Source of the DNA: Yoonia maricola
GTDB lineage: Bacteria > Pseudomonadota > Alphaproteobacteria > Rhodobacterales > Rhodobacteraceae
Direction: 5' to 3'
Length of the DNA stretch: 64,000 nucleotides
NCBI RefSeq assembly: GCF_002797915.1
Contig: NZ_PGTY01000002.1
Coordinates: 62,001 to 126,000, forward strand
Of the stretch, positions 48,536-57,410 are shown one piece after another. The notes below the pieces were generated by a model. That model ran no database searches. It worked only from the letters and a program-made list of their open reading frames with translations, and was not told the origin of the DNA. The position numbers and the translations under genes are program-made. The stretch's first letter is position 1; every line of letters starts with the position of its first letter.

Positions 48536-48558
48536 CTGCCTTTGGGGTTATGAGGCAG
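48536..48558 (-). promoter_or_regulatory. Hairpin over the ribosome-binding region of the ABC exporter gene
   Basis: CTGCCT (48536-48541) pairs with AGGCAG (48553-48558), 11-base loop. On the minus strand it hides AAAGGCAG, the only ribosome-binding-like sequence before the ATG at 48531. It may limit translation of the pair. No T run follows. Confidence 0.3.
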
Positions 48559-48575
48559 CTATAGCAAAGGTTCAG

Positions 48576-49157
48576 TCAGAGAAAAAGCAGGACCGAAAAA
48601 CCAACCAAAGCAAGCGCCATGATGCGCATGAATACGCGCCAGGCAGTTGCATTTGTAAGCAGATAAGAGAGCAAACTACCCGCGACCGCCCAGAAGGTGC
48701 AAACGCCAAGGTTGATGGTCGAGAATGTACTGGCCAACACTACCGCCTGTTGGACAGGTGCGAAGGTCGCGACATATGCGGTGGCACTCAGGGCGACGGC
48801 CCAGACCTTGGGGTTCACCCATTGGAACAGCACAGCTTCGGTGAATGTGAAGGGCGTGTCTGTCTCTTTCTGTTGCGCCGGATTTGCACGCCAGAGGTTA
48901 TATGCCATCCACAAGATCCAAAGACTCGCGATGATTTTAAGAACGAAGCCCAGCGCAGGCTGCGCCGTGATCAATGTACCGATGCCAATCCCTGTAACCG
49001 CGGCGATCACACCAACGCCAAGGGCGACCCCGATAATATGAGGGATGGTGCGTTGAAACCCAAAGCGCGCACCGGATGCCGTAATCAGGATCACGTTGGG
49101 TCCCGGCGAGAATAATCCGAAGAAGACAAAGCCGATCAGGGGCAGAAATTCAGTCAA
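48576..49157 (-). CDS. LysE/RhtB-family amino-acid exporter
   Basis: A 193-residue inner-membrane protein with about six membrane segments. The family signature FSPGPNVILITASGARFG lies at about residues 16-33. It probably exports amino acids or related metabolites; the substrate is unknown. The start appears to be TTG at 49157, giving an 8-bp overlap with the cca gene; no ATG exists before the conserved N-terminus. Confidence 0.88.
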   Translation of the reverse strand: MTEFLPLIGFVFFGLFSPGPNVILITASGARFGFQRTIPHIIGVALGVGVIAAVTGIGIGTLITAQPALGFVLKIIASLWILWMAYNLWRANPAQQKETDTPFTFTEAVLFQWVNPKVWAVALSATAYVATFAPVQQAVVLASTFSTINLGVCTFWAVAGSLLSYLLTNATAWRVFMRIMALALVGFSVLLFL

Positions 49158-50286
49158 GCAATTGGGCTTTCGTCAAAGTGAAGCCCGAGCTTATCCAACG
49201 CGCTTCGGCCTCTTTCAAGGCCTTGCCCAGCGCAGGGCCATTCAGCTTTGGCATCAGGTCGGCGGCTGTAAGGGGAAAGACCTGTTGCGCTGCGTTTTCG
49301 ATGGGCTTGAGTGCTGAGGCATCGACCAGCTGACTGAGCGACGCGGATTGAACCAACAGCGCATCACGCCCAGCGCGCGCGCCATGGCGGTAAGCCGCCT
49401 CAATCGGTGTCAGCCCCGATGTAATATACGACAAATCACGCGCTTGAGCCTTTGATAATCGTAGTGTTTCGTCCGGTGCACCGCCAATTACGGCCAGCCG
49501 CCGCAAAGGATCGGCACCGATATTCAGAGATTGTTCAAGATGGACGAGAACGGCGAGGCTGCCAGCATCCGCGCCCGGCAAAACCTGCGCTAAAGCGCCA
49601 ATCGAAGCCATGGCAGCCATGGCGGGGGCTGGGTCGGGGGCCGCAAGCAATTTGAGCATCTCGGCAGTCACGCGTTCAACCGACAGCGATTGCAGCCCTT
49701 CGATATTCTCCGCACAGGCGGCAAGCCCTTCGGCATCCGGCCCTTCGTTCGTATCGCCATACCACGCGTAGAACCGGAAGAAGCGCAAAATGCGCAAATA
49801 GTCTTCCTTAATCCGGCGATCGGCATCTTCGATGAACCGAATGCGCTTTGCCTGCAAGTCCGGCAGCCCACCTAACGGATCCACAACCTCCCCGTCCGGG
49901 GCGGCATAGAGCGCATTCATCGTGAAATCACGGCGGCGGGCATCATCGGTCATGTTGTCAGCAAAGGCGACGGTCGCGCGCCTGCCATCGGTGGCGACAT
50001 CCTGGCGGAAAGTCGTGATCTCATAGGGGACGGCATCAACGACCAGCGTCACAGTGCCATGGTCGATACCAGTGGGGACGGCATGAATATATGCTATCTC
50101 GGCCAGTTTCATCACCGCCTGCGGCGTCGCATCTGTTGAAAGATCAAGATCGGCGACAGGTTCGCCCAACAATTCATTACGCACACAACCACCAACGAAC
50201 CAAGCCTGATGGCCTGCGTCCGTCAACAGCTTGCACACCGCTTGCGACGCGTTATTCAACAACCAAGGTGCCGATATCCGTGTCAT
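49150..50286 (-). CDS. cca: CCA tRNA nucleotidyltransferase / poly(A) polymerase family
   Basis: A 378-residue class II nucleotidyltransferase. The active-site block GGCVRNELLGEPVADLDLST is at about residues 25-44; RRRDFTMNALYA and the neck region follow. It adds or repairs the CCA end of tRNA. The start at 50286 overlaps the Nudix stop as ATGA; the longer upstream frame lacks similarity. The C-terminal half lacks an HD motif. Part of the hslO chain. Confidence 0.93.
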   Translation of the reverse strand: MTRISAPWLLNNASQAVCKLLTDAGHQAWFVGGCVRNELLGEPVADLDLSTDATPQAVMKLAEIAYIHAVPTGIDHGTVTLVVDAVPYEITTFRQDVATDGRRATVAFADNMTDDARRRDFTMNALYAAPDGEVVDPLGGLPDLQAKRIRFIEDADRRIKEDYLRILRFFRFYAWYGDTNEGPDAEGLAACAENIEGLQSLSVERVTAEMLKLLAAPDPAPAMAAMASIGALAQVLPGADAGSLAVLVHLEQSLNIGADPLRRLAVIGGAPDETLRLSKAQARDLSYITSGLTPIEAAYRHGARAGRDALLVQSASLSQLVDASALKPIENAAQQVFPLTAADLMPKLNGPALGKALKEAEARWISSGFTLTKAQLLD

Positions 50287-50867
50287 GCCATACGCTCTGC
50301 AAAGGCGCGCAGGATACGGGCGGTTGCACCCCAAATATAGTAGGGGCCAAAAGGAACGGTGTAGTAATGGCGGCGGCGGCCCTGCCAACGACGACCTTCG
50401 ATAAAGAAATTGTCGGTGTTCAGCAGATGGGCCAAGGGCACTTCGAAGACCTCGCTGACTTCGCCGGCCTCTGGTATTGGATCATAGCCGCCGGTGACCA
50501 ACGCGATGACAGGCGTGACACGATAACCAGTGACTGTCTGATGCGGCGGCAAATTGCCGATCACATCAACAATGCCAGACGGCAGCCCGATCTCTTCGCG
50601 CGCCTCACGCAACGCTGCAGCAACAAGGCTTTTATCGGTCGGGTCCTGCTTACCGCCGGGAAAGGCGATCTGACCGGGGTGATGCTTCAGGCGGGCAGAG
50701 CGTTTGGTCAGAATAACAGTCTCTAACTCTGCCTGAATGCCCATCAAAACAGCGGCTGGGGTCAGATCACGCTGAGGGATTTTCACATCGGTATTCAGGT
50801 CAAAATCAGAAGACGGGCTGCCCGGTCGGGCCAGCGCGTCTTCCAGTCTTTGGCGCAGGTCAGGCAC
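50283..50867 (-). CDS. CoA pyrophosphatase (Nudix)
   Basis: A 194-residue Nudix hydrolase with the CoA-pyrophosphatase signature ILTKRSARLKHHPGQIAFPG preceding the Nudix box (GGKQDPTDKS, then REAREEIGL). It would cleave CoA and its derivatives to phosphopantetheine and ADP. The start is placed at a GTG at 50867, with AAGGA upstream, overlapping the hslO stop by 8 bp; a TTG at 50906 is an alternative. Coupled to cca by ATGA. Confidence 0.9.
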   Translation of the reverse strand: MPDLRQRLEDALARPGSPSSDFDLNTDVKIPQRDLTPAAVLMGIQAELETVILTKRSARLKHHPGQIAFPGGKQDPTDKSLVAAALREAREEIGLPSGIVDVIGNLPPHQTVTGYRVTPVIALVTGGYDPIPEAGEVSEVFEVPLAHLLNTDNFFIEGRRWQGRRRHYYTVPFGPYYIWGATARILRAFAERMA

Positions 50868-51852
50868 TGGCGTCCTTGGCCTCGAACCCCAGCGTTGCAG
50901 GGTCAAAGGTATAGTGCGATCCGCAGAACTGACAGTCTGCGGTGACGGTACCTTCTTCCGTGGTCATCGTTGCGATGTCCTTGGCCGAATAGATCGACAG
51001 GCTTTGACGGACCTTGTCATCCGAACAGCTACAGCCGAACTTGATCGGCTGGGCATCGTAAACGCGCGGTTGCTCTTCGTGGAACAAACGCACCAACAAT
51101 TCTGTCGGCGAAACAGTGGGGCCGATCAGCTCAATTTCGTCAACCGTATCCAGAAGTGCATTTGCACGGTTCCAGTTTTCGCTTTCATCAGCATCCAAAA
51201 TGTCCGTCGCATCCAACAAGCCATCCTCGCCAGATCCGCCTTCACCGGTCACATGCGGCGATGCTTTCGGCATGTGCTGCAAGATCACACCACCAGCGCG
51301 CCAATGCGTGTCTTCACCCGGCAATTGCGACTGACCATAGGTCAGTTGGAACCGGGTCGGTATTTGCTCGGATTGCGCAAAATAAGTCTCTGCGCAGGCG
51401 GAAAGTGAACCACCAGCGATGGGGGTAATGCCCTGATAGGGCGTCATATCCTCGCCTTGGTCGATCAGGATCGCAAAGTAACCGTTGCCGATCTGGCTGA
51501 AGGGATCAGCGCTCTCATCCAGCGTTTCAGCATCATAAGACGCATAGGCACGAATGCGGGCTGGTTCACCATCATCTGTGGGACCATAATAATCCGTTGC
51601 AATCAAACGGGCGGGGCCGGAACCGCGGACCTGTAAGGACAGCTTCCAACGCAGCTTCATTGTTTGACCAATCAGTGCGGTCAGCAACGCCATTTCCGCC
51701 ACAAGACCTTCGATCATCGGGGGATAGTTGTGCTGTTTGAGAACCTGTTCCAACACGCCATCAAGACGCGCCACCCGGCCACGGATGTCAGAGGCATCAA
51801 GTTGAAACGGCAGGACGGTATCGTCCCAGGCGATTTGGGTGCCTGTGGTCAT
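50860..51852 (-). CDS. hslO: 33 kDa chaperonin Hsp33
   Basis: A 330-residue redox-regulated holdase that protects proteins from oxidative unfolding. The C-terminal zinc/redox centre shows CSCSD near residue 266 and CQFC near 310, the CxC...CxxC pattern. The start at 51852 has AGGAAA five bases upstream; longer frames have no similarity. First gene of the minus-strand chain to the RNA methyltransferase at 43652. Confidence 0.94.
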   Translation of the reverse strand: MTTGTQIAWDDTVLPFQLDASDIRGRVARLDGVLEQVLKQHNYPPMIEGLVAEMALLTALIGQTMKLRWKLSLQVRGSGPARLIATDYYGPTDDGEPARIRAYASYDAETLDESADPFSQIGNGYFAILIDQGEDMTPYQGITPIAGGSLSACAETYFAQSEQIPTRFQLTYGQSQLPGEDTHWRAGGVILQHMPKASPHVTGEGGSGEDGLLDATDILDADESENWNRANALLDTVDEIELIGPTVSPTELLVRLFHEEQPRVYDAQPIKFGCSCSDDKVRQSLSIYSAKDIATMTTEEGTVTADCQFCGSHYTFDPATLGFEAKDASA

Positions 51853-51929
51853 AGTCTTTCCTAACAAGTCTAGGGGTGGCATACCGCGCCTATATAGGTG
51901 GGGCAAGGTGGCGTCCAAGGGGGCAAGCT

Positions 51930-52382
51930 ATGATCAGACGGTATGGCGAGGTGCCGGTAGCTGGGCAGCGATACAGAATGCGGGCGGGCGCTTATGCGAT
52001 CTTGCCACGCTGCGGCAAACTGCTGCTGACATACCAAAGCGCCCCACACAATGAGATTCAGCTTCCGGGGGGCGGGATAGATCCCGGTGAAAGCCCGTTG
52101 ATCGCGCTGCACCGCGAAGTCTTTGAGGAGACCGGCTGGCGCATTGCCGCGCCACGCAAACTCGGCGCCTTTCGGCGGTTCGTTTTCATGCCGGAATACG
52201 ACATGTGGGCGGAAAAGCTGTGCCATATCTATCTCGCACGGCCGGTGCGGCCGCATGGGCCGCCGACGGAACCGGGGCATATGGCATTGTGGTTAGCGCC
52301 GGAAGATGCGGTGCTAGAACTCTACAATGAAGGAGATGCAGATTTTGTGCATAGAGCGTGCTTGGTCAACGGGGTGATCTAA
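51930..52382 (+). CDS. Nudix hydrolase
   Basis: A 150-residue Nudix protein. The box runs from about residue 47 (GGGIDPGESPLIALHREVFE) to W70. Upstream it has a conserved MRAGAYAILPRCGKLLLTY. The start at 51930 has AAGGGGG six bases upstream. Substrate unknown; it resembles general NDP-X hydrolases more than MutT. Divergent from hslO. Confidence 0.87.
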   Translation: MIRRYGEVPVAGQRYRMRAGAYAILPRCGKLLLTYQSAPHNEIQLPGGGIDPGESPLIALHREVFEETGWRIAAPRKLGAFRRFVFMPEYDMWAEKLCHIYLARPVRPHGPPTEPGHMALWLAPEDAVLELYNEGDADFVHRACLVNGVI

Positions 52383-53140
52383 TCGAAGGCGTCTGGAATT
52401 GACTGTTCCTGGTCAGACAACATCCGATCATATATGGCAGCGAGCGTTGTGATTTTAAGCACGGCAAAAACCCAGATAATCAAAGTTGTAAGCGCAGCAT
52501 CTACCACCCCTCCTAACTGGTTGGCTGACGCTACAGTCACCAATCCGACCGCCGGCACAACATAATAAGCAATCGATAAGAAGATCGCCTGGTATTTGTA
52601 AGATCGCGAAGCCTGCCATGCCGCGCGCATCCCCATGGGCTGCCCCGCAACATAGGCTGGCAGAATGACTGCAAAACGAAGCCACAGCCAACCAAATATG
52701 CAGAATGCAAGAAATGAAGTGGCATATGCCATGTAGGACGTTTGCTGCGGACTAAGCTCGGCATTCAGCAACAACTGAAAGCCAAGAAACAGGACGGCAA
52801 ACCAGACAATCGCCGTAGCAACAAACAATCCAAATACCCGCAGAATATATCCGCCGACAGCGCTGAAGAATTTTGCTGTATCATATGCTGCCTGCTGGTG
52901 CGAAATAAGATAGCTAAAGAGCCTGACCGCAAAAAGGGCCATGAAGACGGCCGGGAGCAAGAGCTGCGGCAACCCCGTAGTATAGAACTGCGCCACAAAG
53001 AAATAGTCGGGCCCAAGCACGAATTTAAGAAAGATGATCGACGCCAGCGTTATCAGAATTGGCGAGAAAGATGTGACAAGAACCAACCTAAGGTTCGTCC
53101 TGAGTATGTCCAACGCAGCCCAAGCAATAAATCGTGTCAA
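52379..53140 (-). CDS. Multi-pass membrane protein of unknown function
   Basis: A 253-residue protein with about six hydrophobic segments (for example LRLVLVTSFSPILITLASII, IVWFAVLFLGFQLLL, IFGWLWLRFAVILPAYVA, AIFLSIAYYVVPAVGLV). It resembles small membrane proteins of the YciC / glycerophosphoryl-diester-phosphodiesterase membrane-domain kind, but I do not assign a function. The start is TTG at 53140, six bases after GAGGGG. It looks less GC-rich than argG next to it. Its stop overlaps that of the Nudix gene. Confidence 0.72.
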   Translation of the reverse strand: MTRFIAWAALDILRTNLRLVLVTSFSPILITLASIIFLKFVLGPDYFFVAQFYTTGLPQLLLPAVFMALFAVRLFSYLISHQQAAYDTAKFFSAVGGYILRVFGLFVATAIVWFAVLFLGFQLLLNAELSPQQTSYMAYATSFLAFCIFGWLWLRFAVILPAYVAGQPMGMRAAWQASRSYKYQAIFLSIAYYVVPAVGLVTVASANQLGGVVDAALTTLIIWVFAVLKITTLAAIYDRMLSDQEQSIPDAFD

Positions 53141-53270
53141 AAGTCACCCCTCAAGAACGTCTTGCTGGCTTGGACCGAAAACCACTTTTGGTCAATGCTG
53201 GCGGCTTGTGACTTTCATAGAAAAACGCTATCGCGCCATTCCAGAGACATTGACGTAAAGGCGCATTCCT

Positions 53271-54485
53271 ATGACCGCTCCAAAGAAAGTTGTTCTAGCC
53301 TATTCCGGTGGCCTTGATACTTCGATCATCCTCAAATGGTTGCAGACCGAGTATAACTGTGAGGTCGTGACCTTCACCGCTGATCTGGGTCAGGGTGAGG
53401 AACTGGAACCTGCCCGCAAAAAGGCCGAGATGATGGGTGCTTCATCCATCTACATCGAGGACCTGCGCGAGGAATTCGTGCGCGACTTTGTCTTCCCAAT
53501 GTTCCGGGCCAATGCGCTTTACGAGGGGCTCTATCTGCTGGGCACGTCCATCGCCCGCCCCCTGATTTCCAAGCGTCTCGTTGAGATTGCGGCCGCCGAA
53601 GGCGCTGATGCGGTGTCCCACGGTGCGACAGGTAAGGGCAACGATCAGATCCGGTTTGAACTCGCCGCCTATGCGTTAAACCCAGAGATCAAGGTTGTTG
53701 CCCCTTGGCGCGAATGGGATTTGGGCAGCCGGACCAAGCTGATCGAATTTGCCGAAAAGCATCAAATTCCAATTGCCAAAGATAAGCGCGGTGAAGCACC
53801 GTTCAGTGTGGACGCGAACTTGCTGCATACGTCTTCCGAAGGCAAAGTGCTGGAAGACCCGGCAGAGGAAGCGCCAGATTACGTCTATCAGCGCACTGTT
53901 TCGCCGGAAGAGGCCCCGGATACCCCCGAAATGGTCGAAATCACATTCGAGCGGGGCGATGCCGTTGCAATCAATGGCGAGGCGATGTCACCTGCAACCA
54001 TCCTGACCAAGCTGAACGAGCTGGGCGGCAAGCACGGGATTGGCCGTCTTGATCTGGTGGAAAACCGGTTCATCGGCATGAAATCACGCGGTATCTATGA
54101 AACGCCCGGCGGCACTGTTTTGCTGGAAGCACACCGCGGGATTGAGCAAATTACGCTGGATGCAGGCGCTGGGCACCTAAAAGACAGCATCATGCCCAAA
54201 TATGCAGAGCTGATCTATAACGGTTTCTGGTTCTCGCCTGAACGCGAAATGCTGCAGGCACTGATCGACAAGAGCCAGGAACATGTGTCGGGCACCGTAC
54301 GCGTGAAGCTATACAAAGGGTCTGCAACAACCGTGGCCCGCTGGTCAGATCAGACGCTCTATTCCGAAGAGCATGTGACCTTTGAGGATGATATGGGCGC
54401 TTACGACCAGACAGATGCGCAGGGCTTCATTCAGTTGAACGCGCTGCGGTTGAAGTTGTTGGCGGCACGTAATCGTAAGGGTTAA
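53271..54485 (+). CDS. argG: Argininosuccinate synthase
   Basis: A 404-residue enzyme joining citrulline and aspartate in arginine biosynthesis. The ATP-binding [10 protein letters not shown] is at residues 9-18; [14 protein letters not shown] near 117-130 and [10 protein letters not shown] later are family blocks. Normal length. It stands alone on the plus strand and ends before a long perfect hairpin at 54502-54545. Confidence 0.97.
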   Translation: MTAPKKVVLAYSGGLDTSIILKWLQTEYNCEVVTFTADLGQGEELEPARKKAEMMGASSIYIEDLREEFVRDFVFPMFRANALYEGLYLLGTSIARPLISKRLVEIAAAEGADAVSHGATGKGNDQIRFELAAYALNPEIKVVAPWREWDLGSRTKLIEFAEKHQIPIAKDKRGEAPFSVDANLLHTSSEGKVLEDPAEEAPDYVYQRTVSPEEAPDTPEMVEITFERGDAVAINGEAMSPATILTKLNELGGKHGIGRLDLVENRFIGMKSRGIYETPGGTVLLEAHRGIEQITLDAGAGHLKDSIMPKYAELIYNGFWFSPEREMLQALIDKSQEHVSGTVRVKLYKGSATTVARWSDQTLYSEEHVTFEDDMGAYDQTDAQGFIQLNALRLKLLAARNRKG

Positions 54486-54501
54486 GCGCTCAACCCGACC
54501 A

Positions 54502-54545
54502 AGAAGAACAAAGGGAGTCCATCTATGGACTCCCTTTGTTCTTCT
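54502..54545 (+). terminator. 21-bp perfect palindrome after argG
   Basis: The arms 54502-54522 and 54525-54545 are perfectly complementary, separated by only CT. It lies 17 bp after the argG stop. The T-rich right arm (ending TTTGTTCTTCT) replaces a normal T tail. It is probably the argG terminator, but it is far longer than usual and could also be processed by RNase III or be a structural DNA element. Confidence 0.7.
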
Positions 54546-54636
54546 CTGCTACCATATGATGGTGTTGAGAATCCTCTGACCCCTAGCTCTAGCCTGATAC
54601 GGGCGGGCAACGGCCCGGGATAGGAGGTGAAAGCTA

Positions 54637-54771
54637 ATGGCAAGATTAACGCGCAAAATCGGTCGAAGCGCGATTACAGGTCGCTTTACTTCGGTCGCCA
54701 CGGCTCGCAACAAGTCAAAGACTCATGTTGTCGAGACCGTGAAAAAAACCAAACCTCGTAAGAGGAAGTAA
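54637..54771 (+). CDS. Small, highly basic protein of unknown function
   Basis: A 44-residue protein beginning MARLTRKIGRSAITGRFTSV and ending KKTKPRKRK. About one third of its residues are Lys or Arg, and no Cys, Trp or membrane segment is present. The core GR-x-x-x-TG-x-F and VVETVKK resembles small alphaproteobacterial proteins of unknown function that I recall as conserved. An AGGAGGTGA ribosome-binding site at 54622-54630, complementary to the end of 16S rRNA, lies six bases before the ATG, implying high expression. It is followed by a terminator. Nucleic-acid binding is a guess from charge alone. Confidence 0.7.
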   Translation: MARLTRKIGRSAITGRFTSVATARNKSKTHVVETVKKTKPRKRK

Positions 54772-54775
54772 GTTT

Positions 54776-54815
54776 CAGGGCAGCTATCTCTTGACCGGGT
54801 TGGCTGCCCTGTTTT
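54776..54815 (+). terminator. Terminator after the small basic protein gene
   Basis: CAGGGCAGC (54776-54784) pairs with GCTGCCCTG (54803-54811), 18-base loop, followed by TTTT. It begins 4 bases past the stop. Confidence 0.8.
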
Positions 54816-54887
54816 CATAGTGTCACTAGATTCCATTAGATTCAATGAATAAATTCAGATGGTTAATTGTGAATCCAAATCAATCAG

Positions 54888-55589
54888 TTAGGCGATTTTG
54901 TAGGCCGACATCTGGCGATATGATTGTATGGCCTTAATGAGAATATCCTGTTTGTCTGTACTGATATTAGGCAACACCCCCTCTGCCCCCGCAAACCCGG
55001 TGCTTTGATGCACCGCCCTATACCAATGTGCAGCCCAGACACCATCTGCTTTGCGCGGTCCGGGCGGCCAGGACAGCATGACCGGATCGAACGGTAGGTT
55101 TATTGCATCGCAGAGTTTTCTCAGCATCATTTCCGGGTTTTCGCGGATGTCGGCACTGTCGATCACCACGCCGCCAATGCGGTTATAGAGCGCTGCTTGT
55201 TGCGCGAAACCGATGTCCTCCAGCGTCATCTCATCCCGCTTGGCCCCATAGCTGGCGATCACCCGCGCGGGATGGCGGATCAAGTGGATGTTCACACAGT
55301 CTTTAGCCCAGTCCAACGGGAAGCCATCGACCATATGATGCGCCATGTGTTTCATGTAGAAATGCGGCTTTTGGGCTGGAATAGTGTCTAAGCAGCGCCG
55401 CGCCACAGCCTCTGGATCAGTCTCGTGGGCTGCAACAATCTGATCCTTCATCGGATGATCCGCGCCGGTTGCTTTCAGATAAGGCGCATAGAACGGCTCA
55501 TCCCACATGGCAAAATCGGCGCGATTGCCAAAGGCGTACATCATCGCCGTCGAAAGGTTCCGCGGCCCGGACCACATGGCGATCCTCAT
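54888..55589 (-). CDS. Small sulfotransferase-like protein
   Basis: A 233-residue protein beginning MRIAMWSGPRNLSTAMMYAF, where SGPRNLST resembles the 5'-phosphosulfate loop; HLIRHPARVIASYGAKRDE near 105-123 resembles the 3'-phosphate-binding strand. These suggest a PAPS-dependent sulfotransferase fold. The start overlaps the aminotransferase stop as ATGA. Homologues are sometimes labelled as aminotransferase-associated, which follows from this pairing. Acceptor unknown; no signal peptide, so cytoplasmic. Confidence 0.8.
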   Translation of the reverse strand: MRIAMWSGPRNLSTAMMYAFGNRADFAMWDEPFYAPYLKATGADHPMKDQIVAAHETDPEAVARRCLDTIPAQKPHFYMKHMAHHMVDGFPLDWAKDCVNIHLIRHPARVIASYGAKRDEMTLEDIGFAQQAALYNRIGGVVIDSADIRENPEMMLRKLCDAINLPFDPVMLSWPPGPRKADGVWAAHWYRAVHQSTGFAGAEGVLPNISTDKQDILIKAIQSYRQMSAYKIA

Positions 55590-56485
55590 GAACGATCAAC
55601 CAGGTCTTTGTAGAGACCGCGCAAGCGCTTGGTCATCGGACCAAGTTCGCCGGTTCCGATCATGCGTCCATCGATACTGCTGACGGGCGTTTGGGCGCCA
55701 AAAGTACCGGTGAGAAAGGCCTCGTCAGCGGAATACGTGTCGACGAGACTGTAATTTCGCTCAAACACCGGGATATCGTTCGCGCGGCAAAGGTCGATGA
55801 CCTTTTGCCGAGTGATCCCATTCATGCAATAGTCGCCCGTACTCGTCCAAACGGCACCATTCTGCACAATAAAGAAGTTGCAGGCATTCGTCGTGTTCAC
55901 GAAACCATGCACATCCAGCATCAGCGCCTCGTCCGCCCCGGCCTTTTGCGCCGCAATGCACGCAAGGATACAATTCAGTTTGGAATGACTGTTCAACTTC
56001 GGATCTTGCGTCATCGGCAGGCCCCGCTGATGAGGCACCGTCGCCAGCGTGATGGGGCGCGGGATCTTAGGGCGGGAATGTTCCATAATGATCACGAAGG
56101 TCGGCCCGGATTGCGACAGGCTGGGGTGCTGGAACGGGCGGACCTTGATGCCGCGTGTCACCATCAGCCGTGCATGGGCATCACTGGTCATCTGATTGGC
56201 TTTTTGTGTCTCTAACACTGCGGAAATGACATCGTTTTTGCGCATCCCAATATCAAGATCAATTGCTTTTGCCGCCTCGAACAGCCGATTGATGTGCTCA
56301 TCCATGAAGGCCCATTTGCCATCATAGAGCCGCAGCCCTTCCCACACCCCGTCGCCAAGCATGAAACCGCTGTCGTAAACACTGACCATGGCCTCAACCT
56401 TGGGAACGATCTTGCCATCGACATAAATCAGGATGTTTTCGTTGCGCGCGTCATCTTCGGCCTGATGCGTGGTAACTTCGGTCAT
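55586..56485 (-). CDS. Class IV aminotransferase (BCAT/D-amino-acid transaminase type)
   Basis: A 299-residue PLP enzyme. The Schiff-base Lys is K169 in SHSKLNCILA; YDSGFMLGDGVWEGLRLYDG (38-57) and the TGTFG near 255 are fold-type IV motifs. GFVNTTNACNFFIV replaces the usual region around the PLP-binding Glu/Asn. It may act on branched-chain amino acids or D-amino acids; the sequence does not decide. Overlaps the sulfotransferase gene by ATGA. Confidence 0.87.
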   Translation of the reverse strand: MTEVTTHQAEDDARNENILIYVDGKIVPKVEAMVSVYDSGFMLGDGVWEGLRLYDGKWAFMDEHINRLFEAAKAIDLDIGMRKNDVISAVLETQKANQMTSDAHARLMVTRGIKVRPFQHPSLSQSGPTFVIIMEHSRPKIPRPITLATVPHQRGLPMTQDPKLNSHSKLNCILACIAAQKAGADEALMLDVHGFVNTTNACNFFIVQNGAVWTSTGDYCMNGITRQKVIDLCRANDIPVFERNYSLVDTYSADEAFLTGTFGAQTPVSSIDGRMIGTGELGPMTKRLRGLYKDLVDRS

Positions 56486-56543
56486 GATCTATCCTCGTGG
56501 CGCAACAGGCGTACGGATCGTATCGCGCATGCGGGCAGTAGCA

Positions 56544-57410
56544 TCACTGTAGAAACGCCTGCACTTCTGACAAATCCGGTATCACGTCTGCCGTGCCGTG
56601 GCGTGTGACCATCAGCGCGCCTGCTTTGGTTGCTTGGCCGATTGCCTGCGCCATGGGCATACCCCGGTCAAGTCCGGCAAGAACATAACCGGTAAACGTA
56701 TCACCGGCCCCGGTTGTATCCACAGGATCAACGGTGATCGCCGAGAAATGTTCTTTCCCGCTGATCCCATACCAATCTGCGCCGTCTGATCCGCGCGTTA
56801 CGATCACATCGCGCACGGGCAGATCACTAGGGCCCCACCCGGTGGCGGCTTCTAGCTGCGCAGCCTCGACCGCATTCAGGATCAGAAAATCAAGATGGGG
56901 CAGAACCGCCTGCACTCTCTCTGCATCAAAGGGGGCGGCGGCATAAGCGATTTGTAGACCCAGCCTTTTGCCCATCTCGGCTGCGGTGCGTTGCAGGTTT
57001 GTTTCGTTTTGAATGACCAGCCAATCACCTGTTTCTGCCTCTGCCATGGCCGCCTGCAAAGTCACCTGCGGAATCTCTGCATTTGCGCCCGGATGCAGGA
57101 TGATTGCATTTTCGCCCTGTGGATCGACCATGATGATCGCTTGGGCGGTTTCAGTCTCTAACACAGCGATATTGCGCGTATCCACACCGTATTCCAGCAG
57201 GCGCTGCACAGCCCAGCGCCCATCTTCACCCACTGCGCCGATATGGTGCACGCAGGCAGCGGCACGGGCAGCTGCAACGGACATATTGGTGCCTTTACCT
57301 CCTAGGAAAACCTGGCGTTTGGTTGAAGACAAAGTCTCTCCCGGTGCCGGAATGTGCGGGACACTGTAGACAAAATCCGCGTTGATTGAGCCAAGGTTCC
57401 AGATCGCCAT
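56544..57410 (-). CDS. Ribokinase-like PfkB-family sugar kinase
   Basis: A 288-residue sugar kinase. GGKGTNMSVAAARA near residue 38 and the ATP-site DTTGAGDTFTGYV near 235 are the two PfkB signatures. Ribose or deoxyribose are the usual substrates of this subgroup; no ribose transporter is nearby. The start is ATG at 57410, overlapping the maeB stop as TGATG; a TTG one codon earlier is an alternative. Confidence 0.88.
   Translation of the reverse strand: MAIWNLGSINADFVYSVPHIPAPGETLSSTKRQVFLGGKGTNMSVAAARAAACVHHIGAVGEDGRWAVQRLLEYGVDTRNIAVLETETAQAIIMVDPQGENAIILHPGANAEIPQVTLQAAMAEAETGDWLVIQNETNLQRTAAEMGKRLGLQIAYAAAPFDAERVQAVLPHLDFLILNAVEAAQLEAATGWGPSDLPVRDVIVTRGSDGADWYGISGKEHFSAITVDPVDTTGAGDTFTGYVLAGLDRGMPMAQAIGQATKAGALMVTRHGTADVIPDLSEVQAFLQ

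Noticed and set aside
50868..50906. TTG start of the CoA pyrophosphatase at 50906
   Set aside because: It would increase the overlap with hslO to 47 bp and has no ribosome-binding site; GTG at 50867 has AAGGA upstream.
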